A stretch of DNA of 64,000 nt. It comes from Haemonchus contortus. Taxonomy: Eukaryota; Nematoda; Chromadorea; Rhabditida; Trichostrongylidae. Shown here piece by piece: positions 11,132-23,300 of this stretch. Position 1 is the stretch's first letter. Each line of letters begins with the position of its first letter. The DNA is taken from contig LS997563.1 in NCBI GenBank assembly GCA_000469685.2, positions 9,078,940-9,142,939 of the forward strand, written 5' to 3'. The notes beneath the pieces were generated by a model. It made no database searches and had not been told where the DNA came from. It was given only the letters and a program-made list of their open reading frames with translations. Made by a program: the position numbers and the translations under genes.

Positions 11132-14100
11132 CTGAAAAAACCTTTAATCAGAAAGCTACAATAAAATTCTGTTTCGAGTTGACATTGGTATGTTAATATA
11201 AAAAGTGAAACAGTTAGACTGACGCCTTTAAGCTTTTTCAGGCTTAGGATTAGAACCCTCTAAGAACCGAGCACATCTTTCTGGTCCTTTTCGATTTTCC
11301 AATTTCAAAGGACGATGCCATAAATCTCGACATTAAGCGTCCAATTACTGCCCGATAGCCGATTAAGGAGTTCATAGATAAGTGTCTCTATCCGATGAAC
11401 ATTTTCATCTCTGACGAAAGAAACCGGCATTATGGCTATTTTTTATGGCGTAAGGCCGTTACGGTACTCCCTCTGCATTATGTCGATGCGTGGTATGGGC
11501 ATACAGCGACAATATGGAGCCATTCCGTAAAAACTTCACCCACATTTAGCAATTCGAAACGCTTACAGTAACAAGATACGCAGAAATACCGTACACAGGT
11601 GCATTTTCTGGAGTCATTGGATCAAAGCTGAAATGAGCGCCACTCATATGAAATTACTGTAGCGGGGACGAGTGGATGGAACGATCTCTATACTGGTTCT
11701 TTTTTACAGCTCTAGTAATCCCTGATCTTCATAAAGACTCAGAGTCAAGGGCTCAAACGACTGAAACCCTACAAATGCCTTCAGAAGTTGGAGCACGGGT
11801 TGTAATTGATGCAGATCCAACATGAACCAAGAAGAGAGTCGCGCCCAGGGCGTACACCCCAATTCTATATTAGTTTACTTGGGGGAATAAAAGCACCGAT
11901 CTGAGGTCGTCTCAGCCTCTCCATCCCTTTCTGTTCGATCAAACGACCAAAAAACATGAAAACATTGTCGAAGAAAGGATCATGAGTAGCCGACCATAAT
12001 GCAAAATACCAGTAGTGCTTATATTTGAATGCGTTTATTGCATATGAAGGCAGGAGAAATAGCTTGCATAGCTTAGGCTTAAACAAAAACTTCATTCAAT
12101 GACCTTAGAACACCATAGTTGTTTTGGTAACACATTTTTGGTCCTTGGCCCATAAGCTTCTTTAGCAATAACCATTTAATCTAGAGGGACTCGCACTGTA
12201 CAATGGAGCGGTTGTACAGCAATAGAGACTGCAGACTCGTGGAGCAATTCCAGAATCTATCTACATAGTTTCAACGTCATTAGCTCAGGTTGGCTTTATA
12301 GCTTCTCCTCGCTTATTGCAGGAAACTTATCCCTTCAATGCCATTATGCGCAAATCACTCAAGTCCATTACAATGTCATCAGCAGTGACGTCCCGCTACG
12401 ATCTGGTTCAGTTGGCAATTATTCGTATAATTATGCAAATCTCCGGGCTACACGAATGCAGCAACATCTTTTCGAGCGTGAAAAACCTTCACTTACTACG
12501 ACATGTCACATTATTATGTCTTAGAATGTCGATCTCAGATGAATATCTACCACTTAAACAGAAAAGGGTCCTTTACGGTGGCCTGCCCTTGCATCCAGCT
12601 CTTTGACTACTATCACTATGATTATCCCTTGCAAAATTTGGATGTGAAGGTAGTGATCTGATGGTTTTTCTGGGAGTGCCCAGTGTTACAGAAAGGAAAT
12701 GGAGAGTGAAAGCTTCAACCTTCTAAGAAGTTAATGATTATTCAGATGTAGGCTCAACGAAGCCGTTTGAAATCCGTCCTTCTCTCAGGTTCTCTGTCCC
12801 AAATACAGTTCGCATCCCAAGATTCGGCGAGAATCTGTTCTAAGGACGGTGAAGGAACAAAGCAAAACTCTACATCAACCCCTCTCCTATCGTTCGTTAA
12901 CAGTATTTTGTTCTTACTCCCAAGAAAAAAAAAACGCGACTGAGTAGCGTCGAACGTTTTTCATTCAATTGACCGTGGTCTTTCTTTCATACTTACCGAA
13001 ATCTCAGGTAAACTTTAGCAGCTTTCCTGAAGATACCTGGAGACACTCTGATCAAATCCAATTCCTCAGAGTGTCTTCAGTTCTCTAAGGCCGTGAAACA
13101 GTAGAACTGTTCAGACACTCTTGATTAAATTACTTTCCGTTCCCTTTTCTGACTTATACATTATGAGATTGGATCTTCTGATTAGCTTATGCAGCTTGAG
13201 ACATTTTTCTACTTCCTTGCAACTTGCTGCAAAATTTAATTCGACATGTGAACTACATTTACGTAACCAATAAATCTAAAAAAAACCAATTCTTCAGAGT
13301 AACTGCAGGTCTCTAAGGCCGTGACGTGGTGGAGCTACATATACAGATACTCCTAATTGAACTGCGTTCGGTTTTTTCGGCCCACATAACCCCAAAAATG
13401 GAAAGTGTAGTCGACCATACCATTTACAATCATTATGCAATTCATAAATTTTACAGTGACTCTCGATGAGCCCTCACTGTAATCCCCCAGTTCCCTAGTT
13501 TCGTTGGCTTCATAGGAGAAAGCAGTTCATAAATAAATAAAGACAGCCCTAGTCTCATCAAGGATGTTCGCTCGTAGATCTCGCAGACACTGTTCTCACT
13601 GCCATTAGTTATTCCTCGTGAGAATGAGTGACGCAGCTCAGCCCTTACGAAACTTCACGTGAACTTTATCATAAAGGCTTGAATGCGAGAGCAACTTCAT
13701 CATTTATGACAGAACTTTGTTCGTTTCCTATTAGAGCTAGATAGAACGCACGGTTGGGTTCACCATCCCTCGTTCTTCCCGGGTCGAGAACGAAGACCAA
13801 GGAAGACGATTTCCAAAGATTGCCGTCTGCCGAGTCTTGAACTCGGACAGGGATGCATCAATTTGGTGAATTGGTGAAAAAGCCTATCTCAAGAGTTGAC
13901 GAGCTCAGATTTCAGACTCGGTGACATAGATCAAGATGTAATCGCCTCAAGTCTGATGAGAAGATGAAACTGAGACATGTGGCGGTGCACCAAATGCATG
14001 GAGTGGATCATATCACCGATCAGGTCTTTCACTCTTCAAAAGGCTGCCAAGTGATAAAGCTCCACAATCAATGCATTGTATAATACTTTGCCAGTTCTTT

Positions 14101-15457
14101 AAGAGGCGCTGCATAGATTAAACACGCATTCAAATGCCTCTATGATCGTAAGTATGTCTTGATGCATGGCGCATTTCGAGAGAGGGATCAACGCCAGACC
14201 AGTTGCCCTACTAACATAATTCATTTAAAAGGAAGCTCCACACTATTCTATCTCTATCCCTCACTGTGATGACAACTAACAGTAGCAAATTGTTCCCTTT
14301 AATTACAGTTCCGCAAGTATGTCACGCCACTGCGCCGTACACAAATTATTCCACTTTTCCTAACGGAATGAATGGAAAGAGTACATAAGCAAATCGCGCT
14401 TTAGCCGCCATGCCCACCGTCTATACATGAACTCGTCGCGTACCGTAATTAACATCTATTGAAGGACTTGTCTCGAGGACAGCAATCATCGAAGACCATT
14501 AAACCCAGCGACCATACGATGAAATTTGACGCCAGGCGTATGTTTAGTGAACTATTAAATCATTTTCGAATAAGCTACGGCTGCGTCTCTATCATCGCAT
14601 GAAAGAAAAAGCCAAAATTGGTGATGATGGGGCTGGTTCCGGGCCACGTTGTGGATCCCACTTTGGAGTTCTTTTTCAGCCTTGAAACTATTTCCGCTCT
14701 CGTGATAGAGTACGGGAATAAAATTGAAGCCGGATACTGTGGAACAGCAACGAGATTTTTTGTAGGTAAAGAATAAAGCTACTGAGACCTAACCCATAAC
14801 ACCTGGCTTCTTTTTGTGGGAACTATCATTGAACTGGTTCTCGAATAATCTGCTCCAAAATACGATTCAATGACGTTTACTCTGGCGAACTCTACAAATT
14901 ACTCCTAGCTGAAAGCTGAATAGCACGAATGTCTGACTCGAACGAAATATATTTTTTGTTATCTCTGAGCCTGAGCTTCTGAAGAAAGATACCTCAGCCT
15001 TCTGGCGGAATGATCTGCAAAATATGATCCTCTGCTTGAAATAACAAGGCTGACCAGCTAGTCCGGAAATAATGTTCCTCTGCTCACAACAATTCGCCCT
15101 TCCTTGACCCAGTGGCGACCGCGCCTCTTACATTACCCGTACATTAACTATTAATTTCTCTTATAACTGTAGTTGGAAATGAATGATTCCTGGACCACAA
15201 TGCCTCAAGATACTCTAGAAGTCTGTGAGCTCAGCTGATACTTTAAAACATGAAAAAATTATAAGAAAACTTGATAATATAAATCCTACAGGAGCACGAT
15301 ATGGTGTAGCCCGCCGGCCACGCGGTCTTCACTGGGTCAACCAATAATTCGGATGTAACTAACCCATGCCCTTCTTCCATGAAAATTCCTAATGCCAATC
15401 CTTGCCTCAAGGTATTTTAAGAGTAGAAGCTTCCATTGCTGCTCACTAACTTGCTCT
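11132..15457. other. No convincing gene; likely 5' intron/upstream DNA with short repeats
   Basis: The missing first exon of the Ig-domain gene may lie here. A minus ORF at 11865-12095 and a plus ORF at 12316-12606 lack domains or consistent splice context. A duplicated 39-bp segment sits at 13058 and 13286. Nothing else could be supported. Confidence 0.35.
13058..13324 (+). repeat. Diverged 39-bp direct repeat (two copies)
   Basis: Copies at 13058-13096 and 13286-13324 start with CCAATTC and end with TCTCTAAGGCCGTGA, with scattered differences between. The preceding bases (13025-13080) also contain an imperfect inverted repeat around GAGACACTCTGATC / CTCAGAGTGTCTTCAG. This is probably a decayed interspersed repeat; no termini or target-site duplication were seen. 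Confidence 0.5.
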
Positions 15458-15607
15458 TTAGTCAACTTTGGCCCGAGCTTGGAAATCAGACTCTAATTGT
15501 ACAAAAGAATTGGCTGAGATATCCGAACATAAACGTCAGACAGCTTCAATAATGAAAATGTTACCTCCATGGGTGAGAACTGCGATGGCAAACACCAGTA
15601 GTCGCAT
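15458..15607 (-). CDS. Secreted-protein gene, first two exons (short peptide or N-terminal part)
   Basis: The first coding exon (15607-15565) starts with ATG seven bases after a textbook acceptor (CTTATTTCAG at 15615), as expected for spliced-leader addition in nematodes. It encodes the hydrophobic stretch MRLLVFAIAVLTHG, a plausible signal peptide, and ends at GTAACA in phase 1. Exon 2 (15513-15458; acceptor ATATCTCAG) continues in phase as ANSFVQLESDFQARAKVD and reaches TAA, so the simplest product is a 32-residue precursor. Alternatively a weak donor before the stop leads to further exons. No known peptide family is recognised. An alternative reading uses an exon at 15808-15745 spliced into the same region in another frame, but its acceptor is poor. 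Confidence 0.5.
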
Positions 15608-15809
15608 CCTTTGCCTGAAATAAGACTTTTGAAATTTGTTGAAGAATATTCCGAAGTAGACGAAAGAACACGAAAAAGCGAGCGATGAGAAAGTGAACGA
15701 AATTAGGTTGCTGGAAATAGATTGAAAGCAGCCGAGGCACTTACCTGGAGCATATTGAATCGGCAAAGCAATTCGAGCAGAAAATTCCGGAAGAAAAACA
15801 AATTTTTGC

Positions 15810-18180
15810 TTTCAGAAGTGGAACTTGTTCGTCCCAAGAAACAAATTGGAGATTACATTTGAACACTGGATGTAATATTCGGTTAGTTTCAAAAAGGTAC
15901 TGTAGTGTGAGCCAATGGTTTTCGGGCGGAACAACATACTACTTCTCAACTATCCATCTCGGAACTTAACATCTGGCTTAGAGGAAGGGTCGGTAATTTG
16001 AAATCTCGTCGTCGGTTTTCGAACTCTAATAAACGAATACCCTTCGTTTAATGGCCTTTGCTTTATTTTAATGCTTTATTTCGAGATGCCTCCTTAGTGA
16101 TTTTCTTTTATCCTATATCCGATTTCATCTTGTCTGTTCCCACTTAGACCACTTGCTTTCTTATGTTCGGAAATTATATCTTCCCATTTCCTAGACCATT
16201 CCAAGATTCCAGTGCAAAAGCAGGAACACAACTGTCATGCTGGCGGAAAACGTGCAGCGCAAAACCTAAAGAAGGCTCTTTTAACGGAAATCGACCCTGT
16301 GACAGTCGATTTATAGATAAAAGGCTTGTCAAGAACGGTCAAAACACTGGCATGAACATCTAATAGTAGTTTTATAAGCCAATCCAAAGGCAAGCTTCAT
16401 ATTTGGGTGCTTTTACGATTTCACATCGGCGTTACGGGTTTTCAATGACCAGCCGTGAACTTTTCTCAATCAACCATTTCAAGCACACAGTTTCCACACA
16501 CCAAGCACAAGTGAAGTTGATCCTTCCAAATAAAAATAATCCCACTGATTATAAGAGAAGACTAAAAAGGACTAAAGCAACTCAAAACCTGAATTGAAGG
16601 TGAGCTCACAAGTATCCATTTAAGTCAAGAATAACTTATATTGTATAATAAATAGAAAAACGACTCGTCAGTATTCAGGGAAAGACAACGCAACGAAAAA
16701 GTAGTCTAAAGGTTAGGCACCTTGCATGCAAAGAATGCACTTAAAAGTTATGTAAGAAGCTTACAAGAAGTGAATTCCTCCCTGGCCACTCTGTGTCAAG
16801 GAGGCATAAAGTTACAGAACTAATGAAGAACGAAGATTTGGATTAGCTAGAGTTTCGAGGGCCGAAAATATTTTGAATTTATTGTAATCAAAGCTAAATA
16901 AAAATCAGTAAAAAATTTTCGTTCAGTAGGGCTTGAGGGTAGGCTACAGCATAGGGAATGCTTCGGAGTTAAGTAGTGGACCAGTATCAGAGCCCTATGA
17001 TGACCACTGGTTAAAACCAATGACAAAGGAAACCGCACAGACCTACTATGTCTAAGAGCAGAAGTACTTCTGAACCTGAGATCAACACTTTCGAAAATTG
17101 AAAAAAAGAAAAAAAGCTACATCACTTTTCGAAAGGGCAGGCCGTCAATGGTAAGAATATCGCTATTTGGGGTTTTATAGCTGCTCTACTATTTTGAAGA
17201 GCAGTACACAAAAGCAGGACAACAAAGAAAGGGATGCGATCCCGAGAAAGAGAGAACTACGTAGAGTTCGAAATTTCAATGTCCGGCGCCAGCCCATTCG
17301 GCATGCGCCATATGGACCGTGACCGTGTCGTAGCTGTCAACTGTCGCAGGAGATGGAAAGCCAAGTTAGTGTGATTCGTTCAAAGCAGATGTTGGCTCGG
17401 AAGCAGTAGGCGGGTAGACAGGATGGTACTGGAACTATCAAAGGGATCCTCCTCCCCTCTCAGCTCGGGTGGTTTCGGTTTGACCAATGAAGAGAGATGA
17501 ACTAAAGCGAGTCTATGCAATGCTCCTGCTTTGAATAGAAAGCAGACAACAATCGAGCTCTGCAATTTTGAACACAAATTAAGGATAGCTGTTTTTGTCA
17601 GCGTTGATCCTATAAAGAGATTCATGACAGAACAAATATGTTTTGGCACATGACAATTCTAGCTAAATATGGATCACGATGATATTATGAATCAACTACG
17701 AATTTCACGTTACGCTTCACTGCCGACTTTTATGATGTCGGGCAGCCAACTCTATTCAAAAAGTGCATAAAACAGAAGTCACTCTAGAATTCATTTATTT
17801 AGAATTCTGAATATCAGGCTCCCCATATTGAAGTCTGGATCTATGAAAATCTAGGTGTGAATTGTGTCAGCTAGTGGAATGAATTAGGGACTATGTACAT
17901 AGCTCCAATGTTTTAGTAGCAGAGGACCTAGGAAGATCGTTTTTTTTTACAAAAGATTAGTTCAAGTTCTCTCAAGGGGGTTCAGGCCTTATGTGATGGG
18001 AGTTTCGTTGATCCATTTTGTGAACGCATTGTCTCAGGCAGAGTAGCTGCGCACTTGTACGCTTTCGCCTTGAATCCAAGTTGTAAGGAAACTGCTTTTC
18101 CCCTTTCCTTTGCAGCGCTCACTTGAAATGGTGCTGCACGCATTTCTGTCTTGCGACAAAAAAAACTATTCGTATTCCAA
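15810..18180. other. No convincing gene
   Basis: Short ORFs on both strands (for example 16163-16363 and 16403-16597 plus, 17380-17649 minus) have no recognisable domains and no consistent splice partners. The minus frame ending near 17380 has a protein-like tail (PKPPELRGEEDPFDSS) and could be a terminal exon, but this is unproven. Confidence 0.3.
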
Positions 18181-18205
18181 CTTAAATTGAAGATTTACTC
18201 AAAAA

Positions 18206-18257
18206 GGCGACGATGTTATATTCCCATCTCCCCAGATGGGAATATAACATCGTCGCC
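18206..18257. repeat. Perfect 24-bp hairpin with 4-nt CCCC loop
   Basis: Left arm 18206-18229 (GGCGACGATG...CATCT) is matched exactly by the right arm 18234-18257. One mismatch outside the stem is followed by four more A-T pairs. A perfect long stem with a 4-nt loop is unlike a microRNA precursor, which has a larger loop and mismatches. It fits a very recent fold-back duplication, a hairpin-repair scar or a cloning/assembly artefact. Confidence 0.8.
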
Positions 18258-18269
18258 CTTTTGCGTCTG

Positions 18270-19950
18270 GTGTTGCTGTCATTGCTGTCATTTGGCAGAA
18301 AATGAAATAACTCATTGAGTTGGGTCTCTACCCAAAACATCAGTACACCAGGTCTCTTAAAAAGTCAGTCATTATGAATTGTACTAATGTACTCCCGAGT
18401 GGTTTTGAGAGGGCAGCTGAAGCAATGTAGGTGGGTAACTCCATAAAATCCTCAAGAGTAGGTGGTTACCTCTGCTCATTGTTTTACAACAAAAAGAGCT
18501 ATTACGTGAAGACTGATGGTAGTACATAGCAACGGCAAAGTGCTCTCGTCATAATAACCACTATAAATTCCATGGAACAGAAAAAAAGTAACATCAATCA
18601 TGTAACTTCGTATGTCATAACAGATGTGCGACACAGTGTAATACGTATATTGCACTAAGTACTTACTCTTGAGCTCAAAAAAAGTCCCGACATGTCTAAG
18701 AAATTCATGAGTGTTTTCCGAGGAATCCTCCTATTCTCTATCTTTCAAGCTAAGGGTCTCTGAACATGGACAAAAGAACCTCATTGCCGGAAACAATTGT
18801 GCGAACAGGGGTTCGGCATGAGTGGATAGAATTGCGACAACAAAAAGGAGCCAGATATCAAAATAAAAGAGAAGGGATGGAATTTTTGGATAGCTAGCAA
18901 CAGGGGAAATTCAACGGGCAGATATTCAATCCAAGCAGAAAAAGCCTTTAAAGAGAGCCAGACAACGTGAAAACAAAGACTCCTCCTCCGTGAGTCTATT
19001 GAAGCTCCTTCTCCTCTAACAGTGAGCCCATGAGGGAGTCATCCTTCTGTCTTTTAGTTCAAAATTTTTTAAAATCGAGAAAAAATTGAGTAAAGAACGC
19101 ACTCAGGCCCGCGTAATAGTTCGGAGCATGAAACCATTCCGAGACAGAATAGAAGGGGCCCACTGGTCAAAGATCCTATGAGGGAAATGTTAATCCTCTT
19201 GCCATTCAGGCTCTCTCGTGAGCTTTGCCGCAAAACCTAGAACTACGGCACAAGTGACTGAGCAAAATTGCAATCGCTCGACTACAAGAGTAATTAGGAC
19301 GTTGAGGAGTAATGTGAATCGATAGGGTGAAGTGTTCTCATAGTAGAACTTTTTCAGGAGAAAGGCGGATATATGCAAATAGCATTTTGATATCGAATGA
19401 AAGAGCGAGGCTATTCCAGGAACTATAATGAACGGAACCCTAAGGCATAATGAGATATGTAATATGAGAACGTTGAGGGATCATCCTGAAAGCAGCCTCA
19501 GTCCAATGCCTTATTTAACTTAATTATTCCCCTCCATGTACATTCTTCACAAAGTATGGAGAAACTCGATTATTCTCGGAATTGTTATCTTAGAATCCCC
19601 TATTGACTTCGAAGATAGCAAAAGTCCTCAGGACTGAGAAAAATTGAATTGAAAACATTGTATCCAAGTATTGCTGGAATTCACCATAGAAGCTAACGGT
19701 TTTTAGATATACTGCAGACAGTAGCCGTGCTAAGAGGAAATATATGTATGTAATTTGATTGAATAGATAGGAAAATATATCGTCTTTACTTTGGAAACAT
19801 AGAATTTTCTAGAAGGCTCTATAGATCTCGCCCTTTTGAGCTGCATGATTGGGCCCATTTATTTTCAACATTTTCGTGGAGAAAGAAAAACAAAAACAAT
19901 GGAAGCCTAGCACCATTAGCAAAACATTATTAATAACACTTCTAAGTGAA
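18270..19950. other. No convincing gene
   Basis: One short minus frame ending at a GTAAGT donor near 18664 reads like protein (EDSSENTHEFLRHVGTFFEL) but its acceptor is poor. Nothing else is supported. Confidence 0.3.
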
Positions 19951-19955
19951 AACGT

Positions 19956-20030
19956 TCCCCTTTTTTGATTGATTTAATTTATGAAGCTTTTTTGATTGAT
20001 TTTATTTGATTTTATTTATGAAGCTTATTC
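19956..20030 (+). repeat. AT-rich imperfect tandem repeat
   Basis: Two copies of a unit reading TTTTTTGATTGATTT..ATTTATGAAGCTT, the second lengthened by an extra GATTTTATTT. This is simple-sequence expansion with no sign of function. Confidence 0.6.
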
Positions 20031-20053
20031 CTCTAACTACGCTCCTTTTCTGA

Positions 20054-20317
20054 ATGCGCATTGAGAATGCCATGAGAAGGATCTCTCGGAGTGCAATTCG
20101 AGAGGAATACGTGATGGCCATTGCCCTTCACAAGCTTCATTACCACCTGAACGATCATAAACAACACCAAGATTACTCAAACGAAAAATCCTTCCAAAAA
20201 TTCGATCCATTGATAAGGACAACTAGAGGAGTTTATTTCGTTAGGAGGAGATGTGGGAACTTATTAATAACGGCTCTCCCAGGAAGCCCTGTAATTCGTA
20301 TATTCATGAACTGCTAA
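20054..20317 (+). CDS. 87-codon ORF, hypothetical
   Basis: An ATG-initiated frame with mostly purine-first codons in its first half. It is basic and His-rich in the middle (LHKLHYHLNDHKQHQD). No domain, signal peptide or splice partner is seen. The antisense strand is also open over part of it, so it may be spurious. Confidence 0.25.
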   Translation: MRIENAMRRISRSAIREEYVMAIALHKLHYHLNDHKQHQDYSNEKSFQKFDPLIRTTRGVYFVRRRCGNLLITALPGSPVIRIFMNC

Positions 20318-20319
20318 AT

Positions 20320-23300
20320 TGTTTTCGACGAGGAATTTATGTCAATGAGCAAGGATGAGTAGAATCCTACTAGGATGGGGAATCAAAAAGAAAAGCTCCC
20401 AATATGGATTTTTTAGAAGTAGCTAGAGTCAGAATGACACCCCACTCAAAACGCTTCTTCATCATAGCGCTACAGAAACATGTATCGCTGACTAAGAAGA
20501 AACTAGGATTGAAGAATCATTGATTCGAAGTGATACCGAAACACATGTATAAGAAGCTTGTGAAGTCCTGGACGTCCAATTCGTCCAACAGAGCTTGGCT
20601 ATAATGTCAAAGCTAGACATATGATTCAAGGTCCGTCAATGTGATTCCCTCGAAGCTTATTCCTAGAATAGGTACGACTTTGATTTTTGTGTGATCGTTT
20701 GCGTCAAAAGGAGAAAGTGAATGTAGAACGTCTCCACGCTTACTGCGATCTCTTTTACTCTACTCCTTTGTGCCACCACTGAATGAAGTACTTGCTCGGG
20801 GCTGAGCATAACAAAGAGCCCCTTATTCTCGGAAAGCGCGGATTACTTGTGGAAAGGTCTTGATATGATTAAGTTAAAGGTCTTATAGGCCTAAAGATTC
20901 AACTTATAATAGGTGTCTGTTAATACTTCGAACTGCTCTGACAAAGGGGAGTAATAAGGAATAAGAGCAACAACAGTATTTACAAGGATCTGAAGGAATA
21001 TATAGTAGGAAAGCCGAAAACCAAAGTAAGGAAGGCCCAAGCAAAATATCCCCAGGAATCAACTCTATTAAAATCGAAATGACGTCGAGTGAAACACATA
21101 AAGAAGCCTGATGTACTTAATTTCAGATTAATATTAATGGCTATGCTGTTTCGTCGAATTCGTAGATCGAGAAACATGGCAGGCGTAGTCTTATGCATAA
21201 AGTGACGATATCCGTACACACTCGGCCCTACACACGCAACAAACCCCCTTCTTCTCATCCCTTCAGCCGGGGGCGGAGCCACATCCGAACAGCTTGCCGC
21301 GAACATAAACATATGTAGGAAACATAAACAGCAGCAGTCACAGCAGAAAAAAGAGCTTCTTTGTACACTTGAAGACGGGAAAAAAACTATTCCATTGTTG
21401 TTTAAATAAATTTTGGAATTTCAAATTAATGAGTCAATTAATTTTTTACTGAACATATCTCCTTCTGCATCTGAACACCCTGTATTCGATCTAATTCGAT
21501 TAGAGGTAGTCGCTTTATAAGACGACGAACAGAAAGCATTTTTTGAACCGTATAAAGCACTAACCGGTTGATAGAATTATCTGCGCTGAACCGAGCAGCC
21601 TCTTGAAAACCATGGAATTCCGTTTTGTTCTAAGCAAAGGCACCTACTCTCATGACTACTTAACGACCATTACAGCTTCACTTGTTTTCTAAAAGGTACA
21701 GATTACATCAAAACAGGTCTGCATAGTTCCACTGCAATTAGCATTTTGATTTTTCGGAGCAAATTTTTAGTAAGTAGAAGAAAAGGAGACATTCACTTCC
21801 CACTTCTTCACATGGTACGAACTTCTCAATTACTCCCAAGTCATTATCGGTTTTCCAAAGCCTCTATGGCGCTCAAACGAGCCTAATACGGTTCCAAGCT
21901 CCAAGTACGTTTGCATAGCCTATTTGCTCTCTGAAGAAAAAAGTGAAAGCTATATTAATCACTGAAAGTGCATCACAAAATAACTTCAACGATGAGGGAT
22001 CTGAAGGAAAAATTTGGGTGAAAATTCACATGACTGAAAACGCGAGTTTGTTTATGTGTGGTTTAATAAGCAACACTATAAAGGCAACAGCAAAAAATAG
22101 AAGATAACACGGATCGCATCACTGGATAAGATCGTGCACATCATTTCATGTAGAAAAAAAATATAAACAAATCAACTCGATCAAATTTTAACTAAACACA
22201 ACTCGACAGATATAGGGTCAGATATAGGAAAATTAGACAGAATGACCTAGCCGATTACTAGTTTATCTTCTTCTGACCAAATCAACTTGGTGAATAGAAG
22301 AAGGCACGATTGATGAGGGTGACTGACAGCATCTCTAAGCTATTATATCAGTGGAGTTGATGTTGTTTTCAGGGAAGTGCTGCTCAAAAGCAGCGGCTTG
22401 AAAGAAAGTGAAGAGAGAGAGGGATAGGGCTGAAAACCATTAACTTTCAGTGCTACGAGTTGCGCTCGTTGCAAAACAAGCCAGCCAATTCCACTGCATT
22501 GATGATCAGCGCTCTTCAGCAACGCTTCTGAAAACATGACCGTCGGCTAAAAACGCCTTATTGCGATCGTAAACTCCACAAAATGAAAGCGTATTTGGCC
22601 TTGGGCCAAATGCCGTGCGTCGTTCAAGGAAATGTCTACTGCAACCTCAAGAAATATGTACGAAGGCCTGAAGGCTAGAATAATATCTCCGAGAGACGAT
22701 ATTACATTCAACTAGATCATCTTGTGAAAAATGAAGCCAATTACTGAGGATAACTTATAGAATGTTTCCCAAGATGGATTGAAATCGGGAATGAATCTAA
22801 TACTGAGCGGGGTCTCTAAATGCAATGAGATGCCCCATAGATTCAGCAACTAGTCCAAAAACTCAGCGCTCAACCCTTTTTCGGAACGCACCATGCATTC
22901 GACTTCAATTGCAGTAGTACCCTCCAAATACATTTTAGCTGACACACGAGACATTCCATGAAAAAGAGGAGCTTGGCAACAATCTCCAGAGCATAGACTC
23001 AGCACAGGTCTCTCTTAGGGCAGTTTCTCGCTGTTCGACCCCTAGCAGAACAACATACCAGTCGCCGGGTAAGAAGGGCTCTCATTAGAAAAGATCCTCA
23101 CGGAAAAATTGTGAGTGATCAGAAGCAAATTCATAGCGCAGGTTCATTCAATTTATAATTGGGTTTACAAAGGGATCGGGTAAAGGAAGCCTTGGCACTG
23201 AATAAAGAGCAGTTGTGAAGGAAAGGACAAGATTTGGGTCACTCTTCATCAAATGAATCTCGTTTTTCACTGGCCTCCGGAGAATTCCATTGAGCGAAGG

